Below, one piece after another: positions 12,601 through 19,182 of a stretch of DNA of 64,000 nt (its first letter is position 1; every line of letters begins with the position of its first letter). A program made the translations under genes and the position numbers. A model generated the notes under the pieces. That model was not told the DNA's origin, searched no databases, and saw only the letters and a list, made by a program, of their open reading frames with translations. The stretch comes from Maribacter sp. 1_MG-2023 (lineage in GTDB: Bacteria > Bacteroidota > Bacteroidia > Flavobacteriales > Flavobacteriaceae), in assembly GCF_030547005.1 (NCBI RefSeq), contig NZ_JAUOPN010000001.1, forward strand, positions 496,001-560,000. The letters run 5' to 3'.

Positions 12601-13078
12601 CACCTTTGTTAGGCACACCGCCCCATTTGAAATTAGTACCCATTGCTTGTCTACCCTTTGCTGTCAGTGATGCAGCTTGTGCACTAGAATTACCTCTGTA
12701 ATTGACATAAAATTTTTCTCCACCTGCAGAAATAAAACGTAAACCACTATTAGAAAGTACCGTTCCGGTATTTGCATTGGTTACAAGGGTAATATTGTTA
12801 TCACCGTTTGGTAAAGTCCATAAAGCAGGGTTAAGCCTGTCAATGGTAAATGTTTGTACAATTGTGTTAGAAGTACCTTGATACGCGTAAACGTTGAAAG
12901 GTGTTGTTTCTGGAGTAGATAAATGAATGGCTTGGTTCTGTATAGCTGCATTATTTTGACCTTGCTTCATTGGGGGTAAATAATGAAGGTCGCTCAATTG
13001 TGCAGTTCCTAAAAAGGAGCTTAATGCAATTAGAAGAAACAGTAAGAATTTAATGTTCGTGTTATTCTTAGTAATCAT
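686..13078 (-). CDS. Giant T9SS-secreted SprB-like repeat surface protein (gliding/adhesin type)
   Basis: A 4,130-aa cell-surface protein. In order: a signal peptide (about 1-27, ending GTAQ); an IgGFc-binding-like N-terminal domain (about 28-480); a DUF11-type domain (about 556-670, DLQVEKTVDQSE...); two aspartate-rich thrombospondin-3-like calcium loops (about 676-702 and 853-883, DxDxDGxxD); a second DUF11-like domain (about 917-1060); a long array of SprB-like repeats of about 80-100 residues with C-x-G-x-x-D/N-G-x-I starts (about 1310-3990), interrupted by a beta-sandwich-like domain (about 1820-2012); and a C-terminal T9SS type B sorting domain (about 4043-4130, IPNFFTPNGDGQNDFW to GNFTLYR). 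SprB of Flavobacterium johnsoniae is a mobile gliding adhesin (family knowledge). A gliding or adhesion role here is inference. Paired cysteines per repeat suggest disulfides or crosslinks. Confidence 0.93.
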   Translation of the reverse strand: MITKNNTNIKFLLFLLIALSSFLGTAQLSDLHYLPPMKQGQNNAAIQNQAIHLSTPETTPFNVYAYQGTSNTIVQTFTIDRLNPALWTLPNGDNNITLVTNANTGTVLSNSGLRFISAGGEKFYVNYRGNSSAQAASLTAKGRQAMGTNFKWGGVPNKGAQVSKSNTLGIMATEDNTTVVLSGYDPGCEFRVGNDRAGITANSHTITLNANESFVYETYIGTSPTQAHEDGWIGASIVATKDIVISNGSMNFGSQDGQSHRDAGIDQPVPINKLGKDYVFIRGNGSSSGLTEFPLVIATADNTQVFVNGNATAIATIDNGEYFKIPSTYYSSNSAGANMFVQTSKDVYAYQSLAGATANYTQGLNFVAPVNCLLPDVMDNIPDIRNMAGTTVTGGLTIIASVNTPDANVKVFENGVEISKPASDAVAGSDDWKTFYIPNLDGDINVTSTGPMAIGFFGFNGARGVAGYFSGFDTVPEVVLKINGGTAGDCFAGSSIFEASDDNFDAYQWFFDGVAIPGANAYDYAATVAGDYYVRGTKGPCTYDSQTLKIFYCEPDLQVEKTVDQSEITEGETATFTIRAENLWYLPITNIQITDNIPAGLTLKEASTITGSWSGSIWNIGTLEPGEVAFLTLEVTADEINTLPLLSLTNTATNTQDQIDANITEDSQSAHILVHNDFDNDGVIDIVDLDDDNDGIYDQVECDMLSVNISNGDSVTSDLMSVNNYLILDIYELDNSFTLDINGNDVAGEVQFENGVTGNSARYLDGSMHGTNGNPSVWTISGSISDPVLRIIINQNGDFELFGKRTTGSPLEAMVLDTPANTTSWNTSGANTVTIGQVLKGPTILRGTLLTAGCDSDSDGYPDSLDLDSDDDGCSDANEYYKDDATDGGDGGEYGTGVPAVNPIDGTVNAASYTQVFAPVIVLGNTSELLGGTDINGDDVDLGDTYNYVLRLQNIGDDHATGFTIKNVLPDNISLDDINIDDAPGVTSSYVENTRTITFTIPDALVEIDDPEYKIKITVSIAGDCSEFVSACASQLENHAYANYSGTLNTNTFSDEDGSNPAGACTTTLEVATNNVSDALANCSVARTVELCGASGTLSAGIGFDTYTWAIDTNNNGAIDAGDTILDDGTSNTLTVTTIGNYIVEKTSTSGCANHTELITVERYGETQTNPIISYLNQVNSDSNPDNDIQGETVTCSNDNNSMPHIFLCGETDSAFIQLGITDALTIKWEKLDENSCTTETCGDISDNCANTASGWTWNEETDTDNFTVTESGKYRVVIGYEGGCFSRFYFNAYQNTLDIPEPASSDIICDTEGSIRVIDLGSGYGYQLYDVENNSIAVPFSAGQGPNFAIATSGTYIVQITQLNPSTGAPIENSCVFETEEIGIAERIFETTIASTPFDCTDAGTISIQALNVSPEYSYELYFDNGSGGKGALVANNLLSSDNTHTFTGLSADDYVIVTTTTDGCSDERTITVDEIPELRLTATNQDNITCTSGVINLTATGGTSGYEYAIYSKDGVAPYTDETTIPDSDFTSNSTFLFGYEGTPATYIPNEDGEYVFVIRDDNGCYGFSNVVTMEDLGTITIGATNTDITCADSSTSVLTITASGGNAPYQYSLDDGTTYQTENFFNNISAGNYTITVMDSSGTAGNGCTETYEYEVTQPFTLTASPSIIEDASCDTSGATIPTALVKILNGSGGQAPYQYSFDGGNTFSSIDERRLTPGNYQLAITDALGCETPLEITVPTAAIDPTFTNDITYECDGDGAVTITPSNTTDFTYTYKLNGTDNTPLDSNIFNNVASGTQTITVGYTSLIAADQSTLFLEDFGAGVTTQIAEIGTGYCYEPQDGTDTDCNLGPAGILVNAEYAVTNRITNPNASWRSPNDHSGLTDGRFMAIGVSTSAGDNNILWSRTGLEALPNQEITISFYAYNILIDNASGNDPEILVELVDGSGTVISSQATAAIPQNNNADDWHLRTVTFNPGANTAVGVVLRTNLNSDNGNFLVLDDIQASQTPELCEQTEDITVVVETGKTFEVAILSSTDPTCNGSDNGSIRFEVSNFDPIAGYQYSIDNGATWVTETTSPITTPTTLADGTYSVMVEKINDNTCTATSATSVTLTSPNALTANLEQKAEFTCFNTGATLQASADEGTPGYEYQLELTDNTVIRVFSTSAQFLNVPAGDYHVRVRDQNNCEVISTTTVTVVQPDTIAFDLTATQCYDGQNNGTVTATVTDGNGNYSFRINGGAWQTPSTITDVTYTFSNLTEGTYDVEVNDEFGCASAIQSITIAPTISLSVVPVNASLCGDGSLTATASGGDNNFMYAFVPTGNTVTDADFSISNSTTVALANIGDYDIYVRDKANGTDACQTMVTETIATNPVLDISAVATDPDCHDGTGNIEVTINDGLSPYDYRLVDITNGTPDQVQNNVVGTTKTYYNLAPGDYDVIITDEGGCSETESVTITAPDELTADIVLAYASDCSGLDTDFGFDFTNVTTGLTGTIEYSQDGGSTWQTGTSFRTGLSSGDEVFPSIRTIDGSGNLICQTDLPREIIPYPLDDLDITTSSVVENCDELKVKVQGGEGVPGYEYTFSSDPSNFDESTATWYAGGSIALDGSTVTAGHGMYEFTNLIPGRTYVFYVRDNNTPVTCIRQSTVNVNDIAGGLPMTITPEINPSCSSANNGEITYTIVDEDGLTEPSMQWTLFDTDDNIVDQSTGVIAYSNTITVTGLSPNEYYIQVTQIDSGGAQQCISASENAILDELEIITGVAKSEQDISCENPGLILIENVQGGGGDYFYTITGPATFTTITATGDNPIEIPAGSPAGTYTVNVEDQYGCSYPLNAVTMSFTAAPVIDDVVISNCDTNASVTINATGTGTILYSIDGGSTYQNNGGIYNTVAAGSYTVFIKDATGCTEDTNIVVHPTLQASATLDKQLGCGAGFEAEIAIEGISGSGNYEFEILDSSSADVETRQTLTGGAMNVAVSVPDNTVDTIYTINVYDIGTASPNCFRTIDVTIPAAILPDFTATPIEVSCSGADDGSIELVQVNNGNNPLTYVLDPMPASASWDAGTQSFTGLPGGSYDVTARGPNNCPTLKTVVVAENTAVTFTAPVPDQFGCANGNDGDNATITIDASLINGGSGTYDRFEFIDDATSTVLQNSIALTYTHTNAAGGDIIVRVYDDEGCSAEHIVTIDPYDTFIDATVNVDRDLDCVNSGENITINVNSTVTNTTANLANYEFRILPSATYQTGDNVFTNLAIGTYTIGIKNVTTGCEITRTHIVENPNTFSIEVNKLSDVVCFGTDGAIEVTFTDATYTGDFNWEVVNADGTATTRTDDAATFAGTGTTASIPVAAGSYVLRASQVGTPECVQERSFTITSPSAAITLATIATTDVGCNNDMGTANITPNGGEAPFDIVLTHVSSTTTYTANQVNGNLFTGLSDGQYTVEVTDSLGCTETFTNAFTLTPPEPIAANIQTVVGLECEGDTDGIITAAFTPRTVSTNYRYILNTYDGDGAGANLLQTSSSQTTATFMNLRSGYYSVTVLDDLNCSDETNIVEIAEPVEVRGQLVTEQRATCLDDAQLLLTASGGTGPYMWSIDGTSAFNAMNETNGPNSHLFTGVQPNSYQYYIQDSFGCVSVISNSVTINPIVPLTVTLDNDNPTISCNGDDSGVINAEAQGGLGNYQYALFSDAGFTNEVSPNQATGLFTDLLAGPYYVRVQSDDCEESSALINITEPEALVIDTANTTINDVTCNGQEDGSITVNMLGGSGIYQYAISPNLDRFSDDNTFDELAPGDYIIIAQDSNGCFELIEATIVEPEVLEITTESTPEICVDEEDGTIDLTIIGGTAPYSTRLESETDFVLDRMSFTNLAAGDYIIYIEDAQGCEETIIVTIDAGVDLGAVVEPVYECDGNNSPTNYVSITLNDPSIENDILFGLDTVDPLEMQLNGSFSNLTPGNHYISISHANGCIATYDVVIEAFDPLELTVVESNINQITATAVGGKENYTFYIGGVEQGSENIFYITETDTYDITVIDENGCEVTESIFIEFIDIEIPNFFTPNGDGQNDFWMPENIEVYPEIFISIYDRYGRSVFTFKDNEDGWDGFYQENELPTGDYWYVIKLNGAADTREFVGNFTLYR
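1080..9150 (-). repeat. SprB-like repeat array inside the giant surface protein
   Basis: Tandem, diverged protein repeats recur every 80-100 residues. Each opens with a motif such as CNGSDNGSI, CYDGQNNGT, CSGADDGSI, CEGDTDGII, CNGDDSGVI, CNGQEDGSI or CVDEEDGTI. Each ends with a Y-x-(V/I)-x-(V/I)-x-D-x-x-G-C strand. DNA identity between repeats looks low, so this is an old array rather than a recently expanded satellite. Confidence 0.8.
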
Positions 13079-13104
13079 CGGTATGGTTTCAAGTAGTACT
13101 AAAA

Positions 13105-13112
13105 CAAATAAA
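13105..13112 (-). promoter_or_regulatory. Possible -7 box (TTTATTTG) of the 4,130-aa gene
   Basis: TTTATTTG on the minus strand, 27 nt before the ATG, matches the octamer 29 nt before the downstream paralog. Just upstream an imperfect inverted repeat (TTTTAGC / GCTAAAA, 13119-13137) could be an operator or a hairpin. Confidence 0.35.
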
Positions 13113-13227
13113 GCACCCTTTTAGCTCTTGGCTAAAAAAATGTTGTATAAGTGGGATTTATGTTACTGTAGGCACAAATTCTATATGCTTGTTGAATTAT
13201 ATTGGGCTTAATTGTTTATTTTGGAAG

Positions 13228-13235
13228 TAAATTTG
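13228..13235 (+). promoter_or_regulatory. -7 box TAAATTTG
   Basis: A perfect TAnnTTTG match ends 4 nt before the ATG at 13240. The implied start of transcription is almost at that ATG. Either the mRNA is leaderless or translation begins at the second ATG (13258). Confidence 0.5.
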
Positions 13236-13239
13236 TAGC

Positions 13240-14328
13240 ATGTCAGAAGAAAGATTGATGTCGAAGAAAAAACCCGCTTACCCTGTAAGTGAGGCCTTGG
13301 ATGGCTATTTGGAACATTATAGCAGAAAGATTGAAATACCTATTTTTTACGACGATTTGTTACGATTTTCAGGGTCGGTGGTCGTCTATGATAAAAATGA
13401 CGAGGACACCCTTTGGGTACGTGCGTATTATTCCGAATTTGATAGGAAGGAAATTGATGATAGTTTAAAGAAAGTTTATTCTATTTTACATTCTGATGGT
13501 AGTGATAATATTCATCAATATTTAAATGTAGATGCCGTTGATTTTTGCACGTTTGGTAACTCTAAACCTTTTAGAATTAAAGTAAGAAATATATTGAATG
13601 ATAATTTCACCTATTTCTACATTAAAAAGACGGATGCATCTCGTATTTATGGCTTAGAATTAGAACATATGCTTTCGCCATACAACCTAAATTTTTTGGT
13701 GTATAAAGACACTTTAATTGAAGAGCATATTGCAGGTATACCTGGCGATGAGTTTATAAAGCATAATTTGCCTAAATGTACCCCTAGAGAAAAAGCGCAA
13801 CTGGCAAAAGAATTCGTAAAATTCAATGAACGTTGTATGATTCGATTACTTGGCGATATGCGTTCATATAACTATGTAATTGTACCTACGCATGATTTTG
13901 ACCACGTGGTTTATAAAATACGTGCCATCGATTTTGATCAGCAGTGTTTTGAAGGGAAATTGAAGGTATATAGGCCTCAATTTTTTAAAGAGAACTATAA
14001 AATGGTTGAGTTGGTGCGTAATAAGTTGACTCATGATTCTGTAGATCAATATAAATTAGAAGAACGTTCAATGGTCGCCAAGAGAATTTTGAGCTCTGGA
14101 AATAGAATTAAAAAATTACGAGCGATATGTAAAACCGATGAAATTTCTACTCCAGAAAATATAGCGATGTTAAGAGAACAAATAGAAGTTCTTACGATGG
14201 ATATGGATTTTCAGACCTGTAAAACTATGGGCGAAGTACTAGATTTAGCATTGAATTTTGTTCGTAGAAATTATGAAGATGTAAGTGTAAAACAAATTAT
14301 AGAACACAATATTAAAATCAATAACTAA
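13240..14328 (+). CDS. Conserved-looking hypothetical protein, possibly kinase-like
   Basis: 362 aa, cytoplasmic, no signal peptide or membrane segment. I do not recognise the family with certainty. Three spaced motifs recall an aminoglycoside-phosphotransferase or protein-kinase-like fold: EEHIAG near residue 161, RLLGDMRSYNYV near 203-213 (compare the HGDxxxxN catalytic loop, with the His replaced) and AIDFDQQ near 229-235 (compare the metal-binding DFD/DFG). This kinase reading is inference. The -7 box 4 nt upstream makes Met7 (13258) a credible alternative start. The gene stands alone between the divergent giant-protein gene and a convergent nucleoid-protein gene, and it ends at a strong bidirectional terminator. 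Confidence 0.75.
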   Translation: MSEERLMSKKKPAYPVSEALDGYLEHYSRKIEIPIFYDDLLRFSGSVVVYDKNDEDTLWVRAYYSEFDRKEIDDSLKKVYSILHSDGSDNIHQYLNVDAVDFCTFGNSKPFRIKVRNILNDNFTYFYIKKTDASRIYGLELEHMLSPYNLNFLVYKDTLIEEHIAGIPGDEFIKHNLPKCTPREKAQLAKEFVKFNERCMIRLLGDMRSYNYVIVPTHDFDHVVYKIRAIDFDQQCFEGKLKVYRPQFFKENYKMVELVRNKLTHDSVDQYKLEERSMVAKRILSSGNRIKKLRAICKTDEISTPENIAMLREQIEVLTMDMDFQTCKTMGEVLDLALNFVRRNYEDVSVKQIIEHNIKINN

Positions 14329-14353
14329 AGTATAATTTACTAGTTAATTATTT

Positions 14354-14393
14354 AAAAAGCCCATTATTTTCTTAAGAAAATAATGGGCTTTTT
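14354..14393. terminator. Bidirectional intrinsic terminator
   Basis: A perfect 20-bp inverted repeat (arms 14354-14373 and 14374-14393) has a core of AAAAAGCCCATTATTTTC and ends in A/T runs on both sides. It lies between two convergent genes and gives each a GC stem with a U tail. Confidence 0.9.
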
Positions 14394-14425
14394 AACTGTT
14401 TTAAGCTCAGTAATCTTAAAGAAAA

Positions 14426-15484
14426 CTAGCTCTTTTGTTCTTTGTTAAAGTATACTAAGTAGTAATACATCTGTCTTTCTTCATCCCAGCCTTTTTCAAC
14501 AAATTTCTCTGCAGATTCTGGGTTTATGAAGTCCATTTTAATTTGAATATTGGTATCCAAATTAATAACATTCTTAATCTTTTTACGAGCATCTGATACC
14601 GCCTTGTTGGCAATGTCGAACGTAGAAACATCTTCAATACTGAATTTCGGACCTTTCTCTGCTTTGTAATGTTTAAATTCAGGAATCAACTCTGGATTTT
14701 CCATTACCTCGTTTAAGAAAGTAGTCTCTTCAAAAGCATCATTTTTTGCAAAGTGGTTTACAGCACGGTTCATGAATAAAACCTCTTGTTGCTTGTCTTC
14801 TGCTGGTAAAACAACCTCTTTGGCAAAGTCTTGACAAAATTTCAAGTAGTTTTTTGTCTTAAAGTTATCATCTGAAAGTGGTTCAACACCTAAAAAATTT
14901 TCTATCCAATACTTGGTGTCGTACTTATTACTATCTACAGAAAGTACTTTGTAACCCTCTTCTTTTTCAACGTTGAAGATTAAACACCCTTTATCTAATT
15001 TATTGATATTGATACCTTGTTGAATTACGATATCTAAATTGCTGTTCTTTTCTTCGAACTGAATAAAATCGTGTTTTAACTCACTCTTAAAAATACCAAT
15101 GGCATCTACTTTTTTGTTGTCTAAAAGTAACCCAGAAAGGAAAGCAACATATACTTCACCACTTTTAATATGTGGGTGGTTAGATTGCTCGAATAATAAA
15201 GAAGCTACTTTTTTAGAATTCAAATGAGCTTTTGAAGGGTCTTCAAAAACTTCACTTACTATTTTGTATAATTCGTTGAATTCAACATCAACTTCATTAG
15301 CTAGTTTATAATAGTTCTCTTCTTTTTCTCTAAAAGGTTTAAAAAAGTATTCTTTTAGTAAACCAGTTGTTTCATCGTTAAGTCTAAATGGTTCTTCTGA
15401 AAGAAAAACACCTTCATTCTTATTTTTGTTACCAACTCTATGTATAGAAATACTTTCAATTTGGGTAGCATAAAGATTAATCAT
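14426..15484 (-). CDS. Nucleoid-associated protein (NdpA/YejK family)
   Basis: 352 aa, soluble. The N-terminus (MINLYATQIESISIHRVGNK) and the body, including SGEVYVAFLSGLL near 122 and IFKSELKHDF near 143, fit the 37-kDa nucleoid-associated family (PF04245, Bacteroidota branch). The family binds DNA and coats the nucleoid; its precise role in this phylum is not defined. Length is typical. It is monocistronic by layout, 148 bp downstream of the pRiA4b-like gene and convergent with the kinase-like gene across the 14354 terminator. Confidence 0.82.
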   Translation of the reverse strand: MINLYATQIESISIHRVGNKNKNEGVFLSEEPFRLNDETTGLLKEYFFKPFREKEENYYKLANEVDVEFNELYKIVSEVFEDPSKAHLNSKKVASLLFEQSNHPHIKSGEVYVAFLSGLLLDNKKVDAIGIFKSELKHDFIQFEEKNSNLDIVIQQGININKLDKGCLIFNVEKEEGYKVLSVDSNKYDTKYWIENFLGVEPLSDDNFKTKNYLKFCQDFAKEVVLPAEDKQQEVLFMNRAVNHFAKNDAFEETTFLNEVMENPELIPEFKHYKAEKGPKFSIEDVSTFDIANKAVSDARKKIKNVINLDTNIQIKMDFINPESAEKFVEKGWDEERQMYYYLVYFNKEQKS

Positions 15485-15596
15485 AAAATGTTCTAAATTA
15501 AATGGTTAGTAAGCGGAAATGTATTTTTAACTCGATAATTGATATATGAATCCTCCGACTCTTGTGTCGAAGTATAATTTATGTTTTCAATTCGAT

Positions 15597-15619
15597 ACCT
15601 CACGGGTTTGCCCTGAGGT
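15597..15619 (-). terminator. GC-rich hairpin downstream of the pRiA4b-like gene
   Basis: ACCTCA-C-GGG pairs with CCC-TGAGGT around a TTTG loop (one bulged C), 13 nt after the stop at 15633. No T run follows, so it may be a weak terminator or an RNA-stabilising stem. The rest of 15485-15632 holds one small CGAC/GTCG stem and nothing else I can name. Confidence 0.35.
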
Positions 15620-15632
15620 CATTTACTGAAAT

Positions 15633-16130
15633 TTAGTTCCAATTTTCATCGAAATCTAAATCGTCGTAATTTTCAAAAGTATCATCGAAATCGAAATTGT
15701 TTTTCTCTGCTTCAAAATTCTTTTCTGGTGGAGTTTCTGGTAATTCACCAAATGTAAAAAGTACATTAGGGTAAGAGCGGCCATCTTCATTTTCTTGAAT
15801 ATCTGCAAGCTCAACGAAAAACGTCCACATGTTCATGAAATCATAAACATAAATCAGTTTAGGGTTGTTCTCGGTCATGATATCCTCTAAAAAGGTTTCA
15901 TTCATTAACCGTACATCAGAACCAGATTCGCTCATATCAAAAAGTGCAATCTCCTCGTCTTGTTTCCACTCTTCATCACAGGTGTAAAAAGACGCCATTT
16001 CATTACCTAAAAAACCAAATGCTTGAGTAATGGCATTATGAAATTCTTCTAATGAATTGTGGGACTCAATCTCTAAATCTCTGAAAATATCTTCTTCAGC
16101 GTCTAGAATTATACGAATTTTATAAATCAT
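15633..16130 (-). CDS. pRiA4b ORF-3-like / IS1096 passenger TnpR-like domain protein
   Basis: 165 aa, acidic, soluble. MIYKIRIILDAEEDIFRDLEI followed by SLEEFHNAITQAFGF and later KLIYVYDFMNMWTFFVEL matches the PF07929 plasmid pRiA4b ORF-3-like fold (family knowledge). The name comes from a mobile-element passenger gene, but no transposase or inverted repeat flanks it here, so it appears to be an ordinary chromosomal gene of unknown function. The C-terminal 25 residues are Asp/Glu/Phe/Asn-rich and probably disordered. It lies 26 bp after ctaA. A TAACTTTG box overlapping the ctaA stop suggests it can also be transcribed on its own. Confidence 0.8.
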   Translation of the reverse strand: MIYKIRIILDAEEDIFRDLEIESHNSLEEFHNAITQAFGFLGNEMASFYTCDEEWKQDEEIALFDMSESGSDVRLMNETFLEDIMTENNPKLIYVYDFMNMWTFFVELADIQENEDGRSYPNVLFTFGELPETPPEKNFEAEKNNFDFDDTFENYDDLDFDENWN

Positions 16131-16151
16131 ACCTTAATTTTTGTGGGTCGG

Positions 16152-16159
16152 CAAAGTTA
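16152..16159 (-). promoter_or_regulatory. -7 box TAACTTTG overlapping the ctaA stop codon
   Basis: A perfect TAnnTTTG on the minus strand lies 22 nt before the ATG at 16130 and overlaps the stop codon of ctaA. No convincing -33 TTG is visible. Confidence 0.45.
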
Positions 16160-17191
16160 CGAAGTTTTGGAATCTTTTCTAGGCATTAATGCATCTAAAA
16201 GTATGTAGAATTGAACTCCGAATAAGATAGAAGCTAAAACAAGATGTAACGGCTGACTAGCAAACGGAAAATCTAAATAGTTCATGGCAATACCCGTAAA
16301 TACTTCAACTACCAGTAAAAACAAGACCCAGTAAATTTTAAAGTGCCCTAAATCTAACTTTGTAATTCTATATGCTAAGAAAGCGTTTACTAATATGACA
16401 ATAATAGAAAATGAACGGTGTATATAAAATAGTAGTTCAGGGTTTCTCAACCAATGATCTCTAGCATCGTAACCGAAAATGTCTATTTGCTCGTCTATAA
16501 ATTGTCGTACTTGGGTGCCCATAGCAATTTGAACAAGTGTCAATACTATTGCTACAATACTGATATTCAATACTAGTTTATCGTACTTAATACGTTTGTT
16601 CTCTTCATTTGCTAAATAGATAACATAAAGTAATATCGCTACGATTACTAATGCCATAAGCATGTGAACAGTAATTTTTGCAGGCTCTAAAACTGAGTAT
16701 ACAACCGTTGCGCCTAACCAAGCTTGAAAAACCATGCCTACAACCACTAACCATGATAGTATAGGTATACGCTTTTTCTTCTTCCAAAATTTAATAGACA
16801 TTATTGCCAGTAAAAGGGTGGCAAGACCCGCTAAGGCACCAAAAAGCCTATTTATATATTCGATCCACGTATGCCATGGGTTAAACTCTGCGTAGTCATG
16901 TTTGGTATACGCTTCCCAATTTGCAGAATTGAACCAATCTTTTGTAGTAAATGACTCTTTAGAAACCTGTAAGGTTTCACGATAAATAATTACTTGACCC
17001 TTTTCAAATAATCTATCTGGTTGCCATTGTATTTCGGTTACCTCTGTTGGTGGTATATAGTAACCAAAACATTTGGGCCAATCTGGGCAACCCATTCCGC
17101 TACCTGTCATTCTAACTACGGCACCAGCGACAATCACTAAATAAACTAATACCAATGATGTTTTGGCAATTTTTCTAAATGTAATATCCAT
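16157..17191 (-). CDS. ctaA: Heme A synthase (CtaA/COX15)
   Basis: 344 aa integral membrane protein with about eight hydrophobic helices. It converts heme O to heme A for aa3-type cytochrome oxidase. The N-terminal signature VVRMTGSGMGCPDWPKC (about 27-43) is characteristic of the family. Four conserved heme-ligand histidines are seen in the contexts NPWHTW, ITVHML, YIHRSF and QPLHLV. Length is as expected for the COX15 type. It starts 1 bp after the cca stop in a tight minus-strand operon. Oxidase subunits and heme O synthase are not in the window. Confidence 0.95.
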   Translation of the reverse strand: MDITFRKIAKTSLVLVYLVIVAGAVVRMTGSGMGCPDWPKCFGYYIPPTEVTEIQWQPDRLFEKGQVIIYRETLQVSKESFTTKDWFNSANWEAYTKHDYAEFNPWHTWIEYINRLFGALAGLATLLLAIMSIKFWKKKKRIPILSWLVVVGMVFQAWLGATVVYSVLEPAKITVHMLMALVIVAILLYVIYLANEENKRIKYDKLVLNISIVAIVLTLVQIAMGTQVRQFIDEQIDIFGYDARDHWLRNPELLFYIHRSFSIIVILVNAFLAYRITKLDLGHFKIYWVLFLLVVEVFTGIAMNYLDFPFASQPLHLVLASILFGVQFYILLDALMPRKDSKTS

Positions 17192-17192
17192 T

Positions 17193-18617
17193 CTATTTTG
17201 TACTCTGTAGACCTAATTCAGCACCCTTAAGATACATAAAATCTTGTGCTGCTTTATATTCATTTGGAATTTCTCCCTCTAAAATCGCTTCTTTAATCGC
17301 TTCTTTTATAATTCCGATTTCTTTCGAAGGTTTTAATGAAAAAGTTTCCATTATTTCTTCTCCACTAATAGGTGGTTGAAAATTTCTAACATGATCACGA
17401 GCTTCTACTTCTTCAATCTTTTGGCGGACAATTTTAAAGTTTTGATGGTATTTACGTTGCTTCTTCGGATTTTTAGTAGTGATATCTGCTTCGCATAAAG
17501 TCATTAAGTCTTCTACATTATCACCGGCATCAAAAACCAACCTACGAACAGCTGAATCTGTTACATAATCTTCAGATAGTATAATAGGTCTTGAACTCAT
17601 TAAAACCATCTTCTGAACGAATTTCATTTTCTCGTTCAATGGCATACGTAAACGTTTGAATAATTTATAGACCATCTTTGATCCTACAAATTCATGCCCG
17701 TGAAATGTCCAACCAATTTTTTTATGGAATCTTTTGGTAGGTGCTTTACCTATATCGTGTAACAAAGCAGCCCAACGTAACCAAAGGTCATCTGTAGCTT
17801 CAGATATATTATCGACTACCTCTAAAGTATGCCAAAAGTTGTCCTTATGTTTTTGACCTTCAATTTCTTCTATACCTTGTAATGCGGTAAGCTCAGGTAA
17901 AATTAGCTCTAGTAATTCTGTTTTATGTAGTAACGAAAAGCCCAAAGAAGGTTTTTTGCATAACATAATTTTATGAAGCTCATCTAAAATTCGCTCATTA
18001 GAAACAATTTTTAGGCGGTCTTTATTTTCGGTAATCGCCTGTAAAGAGGGTAGTGCTATTTGAAAATCTAATTGTGTAGCAAAACGAATGGCCCGCATCA
18101 TACGTAAAGGGTCGTCTGAATAGGTAATGCCTGGTTCTAGCGGAGTTTTTATAATCTTGCTCTCTAAGTCAGCAATACCGCCAAAAGGGTCAAGAAGGGC
18201 TCCGTAATTCGATTTGTTCAGCGAAAGCGCCAAAGCATTTATGGTGAAATCGCGTCTTTTTTGGTCATCTTCTAAAGTGCCATCTTCTACTATAGGTTTG
18301 CGACTATCGCGTTGATAACTTTCTTTACGAGCACCAACAAATTCAAGTTCTATGCCATCACTTTTGATCATGGCAGTTCCAAAATTCTTAAAAACAGATA
18401 CTTGGGGTTTGCCTTCTAATTTAGAAGCAACTTTTTCGGCAAGTTTGATACCGCTGCCAATGACAACGACATCTATATCTTTAGGTATATTACGTTTTAA
18501 AAAATAATCTCTTACAAAACCTCCAATAACATAACAATCTACAGAAAGTTCTTCTGCGGCATCTGAAATAATTTTGAAAATTGGGTTGTTTAAAGCGTCT
18601 GTATAGCTCTCTTGCAT
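17193..18617 (-). CDS. cca: CCA-adding tRNA nucleotidyltransferase with HD domain
   Basis: 474 aa, cytoplasmic. It adds or repairs the 3' CCA end of tRNAs. The class II nucleotidyltransferase head has [20 protein letters not shown] (about 27-46) with the catalytic Dx[16 protein letters not shown] follows, then [15 protein letters not shown] of the tRNA-binding domain. A C-terminal HD phosphohydrolase domain has [14 protein letters not shown] and HEFVGSKM. The HD-carrying form is common in Bacteroidota. It lies 4 bp after tsaC and 1 bp before ctaA. Pairing with tsaC makes a tRNA-maturation segment in this operon. Confidence 0.95.
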   Translation of the reverse strand: MQESYTDALNNPIFKIISDAAEELSVDCYVIGGFVRDYFLKRNIPKDIDVVVIGSGIKLAEKVASKLEGKPQVSVFKNFGTAMIKSDGIELEFVGARKESYQRDSRKPIVEDGTLEDDQKRRDFTINALALSLNKSNYGALLDPFGGIADLESKIIKTPLEPGITYSDDPLRMMRAIRFATQLDFQIALPSLQAITENKDRLKIVSNERILDELHKIMLCKKPSLGFSLLHKTELLELILPELTALQGIEEIEGQKHKDNFWHTLEVVDNISEATDDLWLRWAALLHDIGKAPTKRFHKKIGWTFHGHEFVGSKMVYKLFKRLRMPLNEKMKFVQKMVLMSSRPIILSEDYVTDSAVRRLVFDAGDNVEDLMTLCEADITTKNPKKQRKYHQNFKIVRQKIEEVEARDHVRNFQPPISGEEIMETFSLKPSKEIGIIKEAIKEAILEGEIPNEYKAAQDFMYLKGAELGLQSTK

Positions 18618-18621
18618 GTTC

Positions 18622-19182
18622 TTAATCTCGAATAATCTTCACCGTACCATCATTAGCTAATCTAATAATTGACGAGGCAGAGCTATTCTGTTTCTCACGA
18701 TGCAAATTTACCACATAGTCTACACCTTTTAAAATGGCTGAATCTATATTTTGGAAAGATTTTGGAGTAGGTTGTCCAGATACGTTGGCAGATGTGGATA
18801 CAATTGGCTTTTTAAACTTACCGATCAGGTATTGGCAGAATTTATCTGATGCTACTCTTACGGCTAAAGTATTGTCTTCTGCTATTAAGTTTTTAGCCAC
18901 ACCACGGGGTTTGTCGAATATTATCGTCGTTGGCTTTGTAGAAAGGTCAATAATATCATAAGCAAGATCAGATACTTTCTCAACATGCTTTTCAAGCATA
19001 GCATCATTGGCAACCAAACATATCATTGCCTTACTATCATCGCGCTGTTTTAATTTATATATTTTTTCTACAGCTTTTTCATTTGTAGCATCACAACCAA
19101 TACCCCAAACCGTATCGGTAGGGTAGAGTATGAGTCCGCCATTTTCTAGAACTTCTATGCATTTGTTGATTTCCTCTGTCAT
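18622..19182 (-). CDS. tsaC: L-threonylcarbamoyladenylate synthase (TsaC/YrdC)
   Basis: 186 aa, cytoplasmic. It makes threonylcarbamoyl-AMP from Thr, bicarbonate and ATP, the first step of t6A modification of ANN-decoding tRNAs. [16 protein letters not shown] (about 20-35), [15 protein letters not shown] (about 43-57) and [14 protein letters not shown] near 130 are the YrdC-fold signatures. It has the short TsaC length without the Sua5 extra domain. Its ATG overlaps the stop of the upstream glycosyltransferase by 4 nt, a sign of translational coupling with a surface-glycan gene, which is odd for a housekeeping enzyme. Confidence 0.93.
   Translation of the reverse strand: MTEEINKCIEVLENGGLILYPTDTVWGIGCDATNEKAVEKIYKLKQRDDSKAMICLVANDAMLEKHVEKVSDLAYDIIDLSTKPTTIIFDKPRGVAKNLIAEDNTLAVRVASDKFCQYLIGKFKKPIVSTSANVSGQPTPKSFQNIDSAILKGVDYVVNLHREKQNSSASSIIRLANDGTVKIIRD

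Noticed and set aside
13119..13137. Hairpin TTTTAGC/GCTAAAA upstream of the giant gene as a terminator
   Set aside because: No gene ends nearby on either strand; it is upstream of both divergent genes. Kept only as a possible operator note.
15633..16130. Mobile element, because of the IS1096-passenger name
   Set aside because: No transposase, terminal inverted repeats or target duplication are visible; the family is mostly chromosomal in this phylum.
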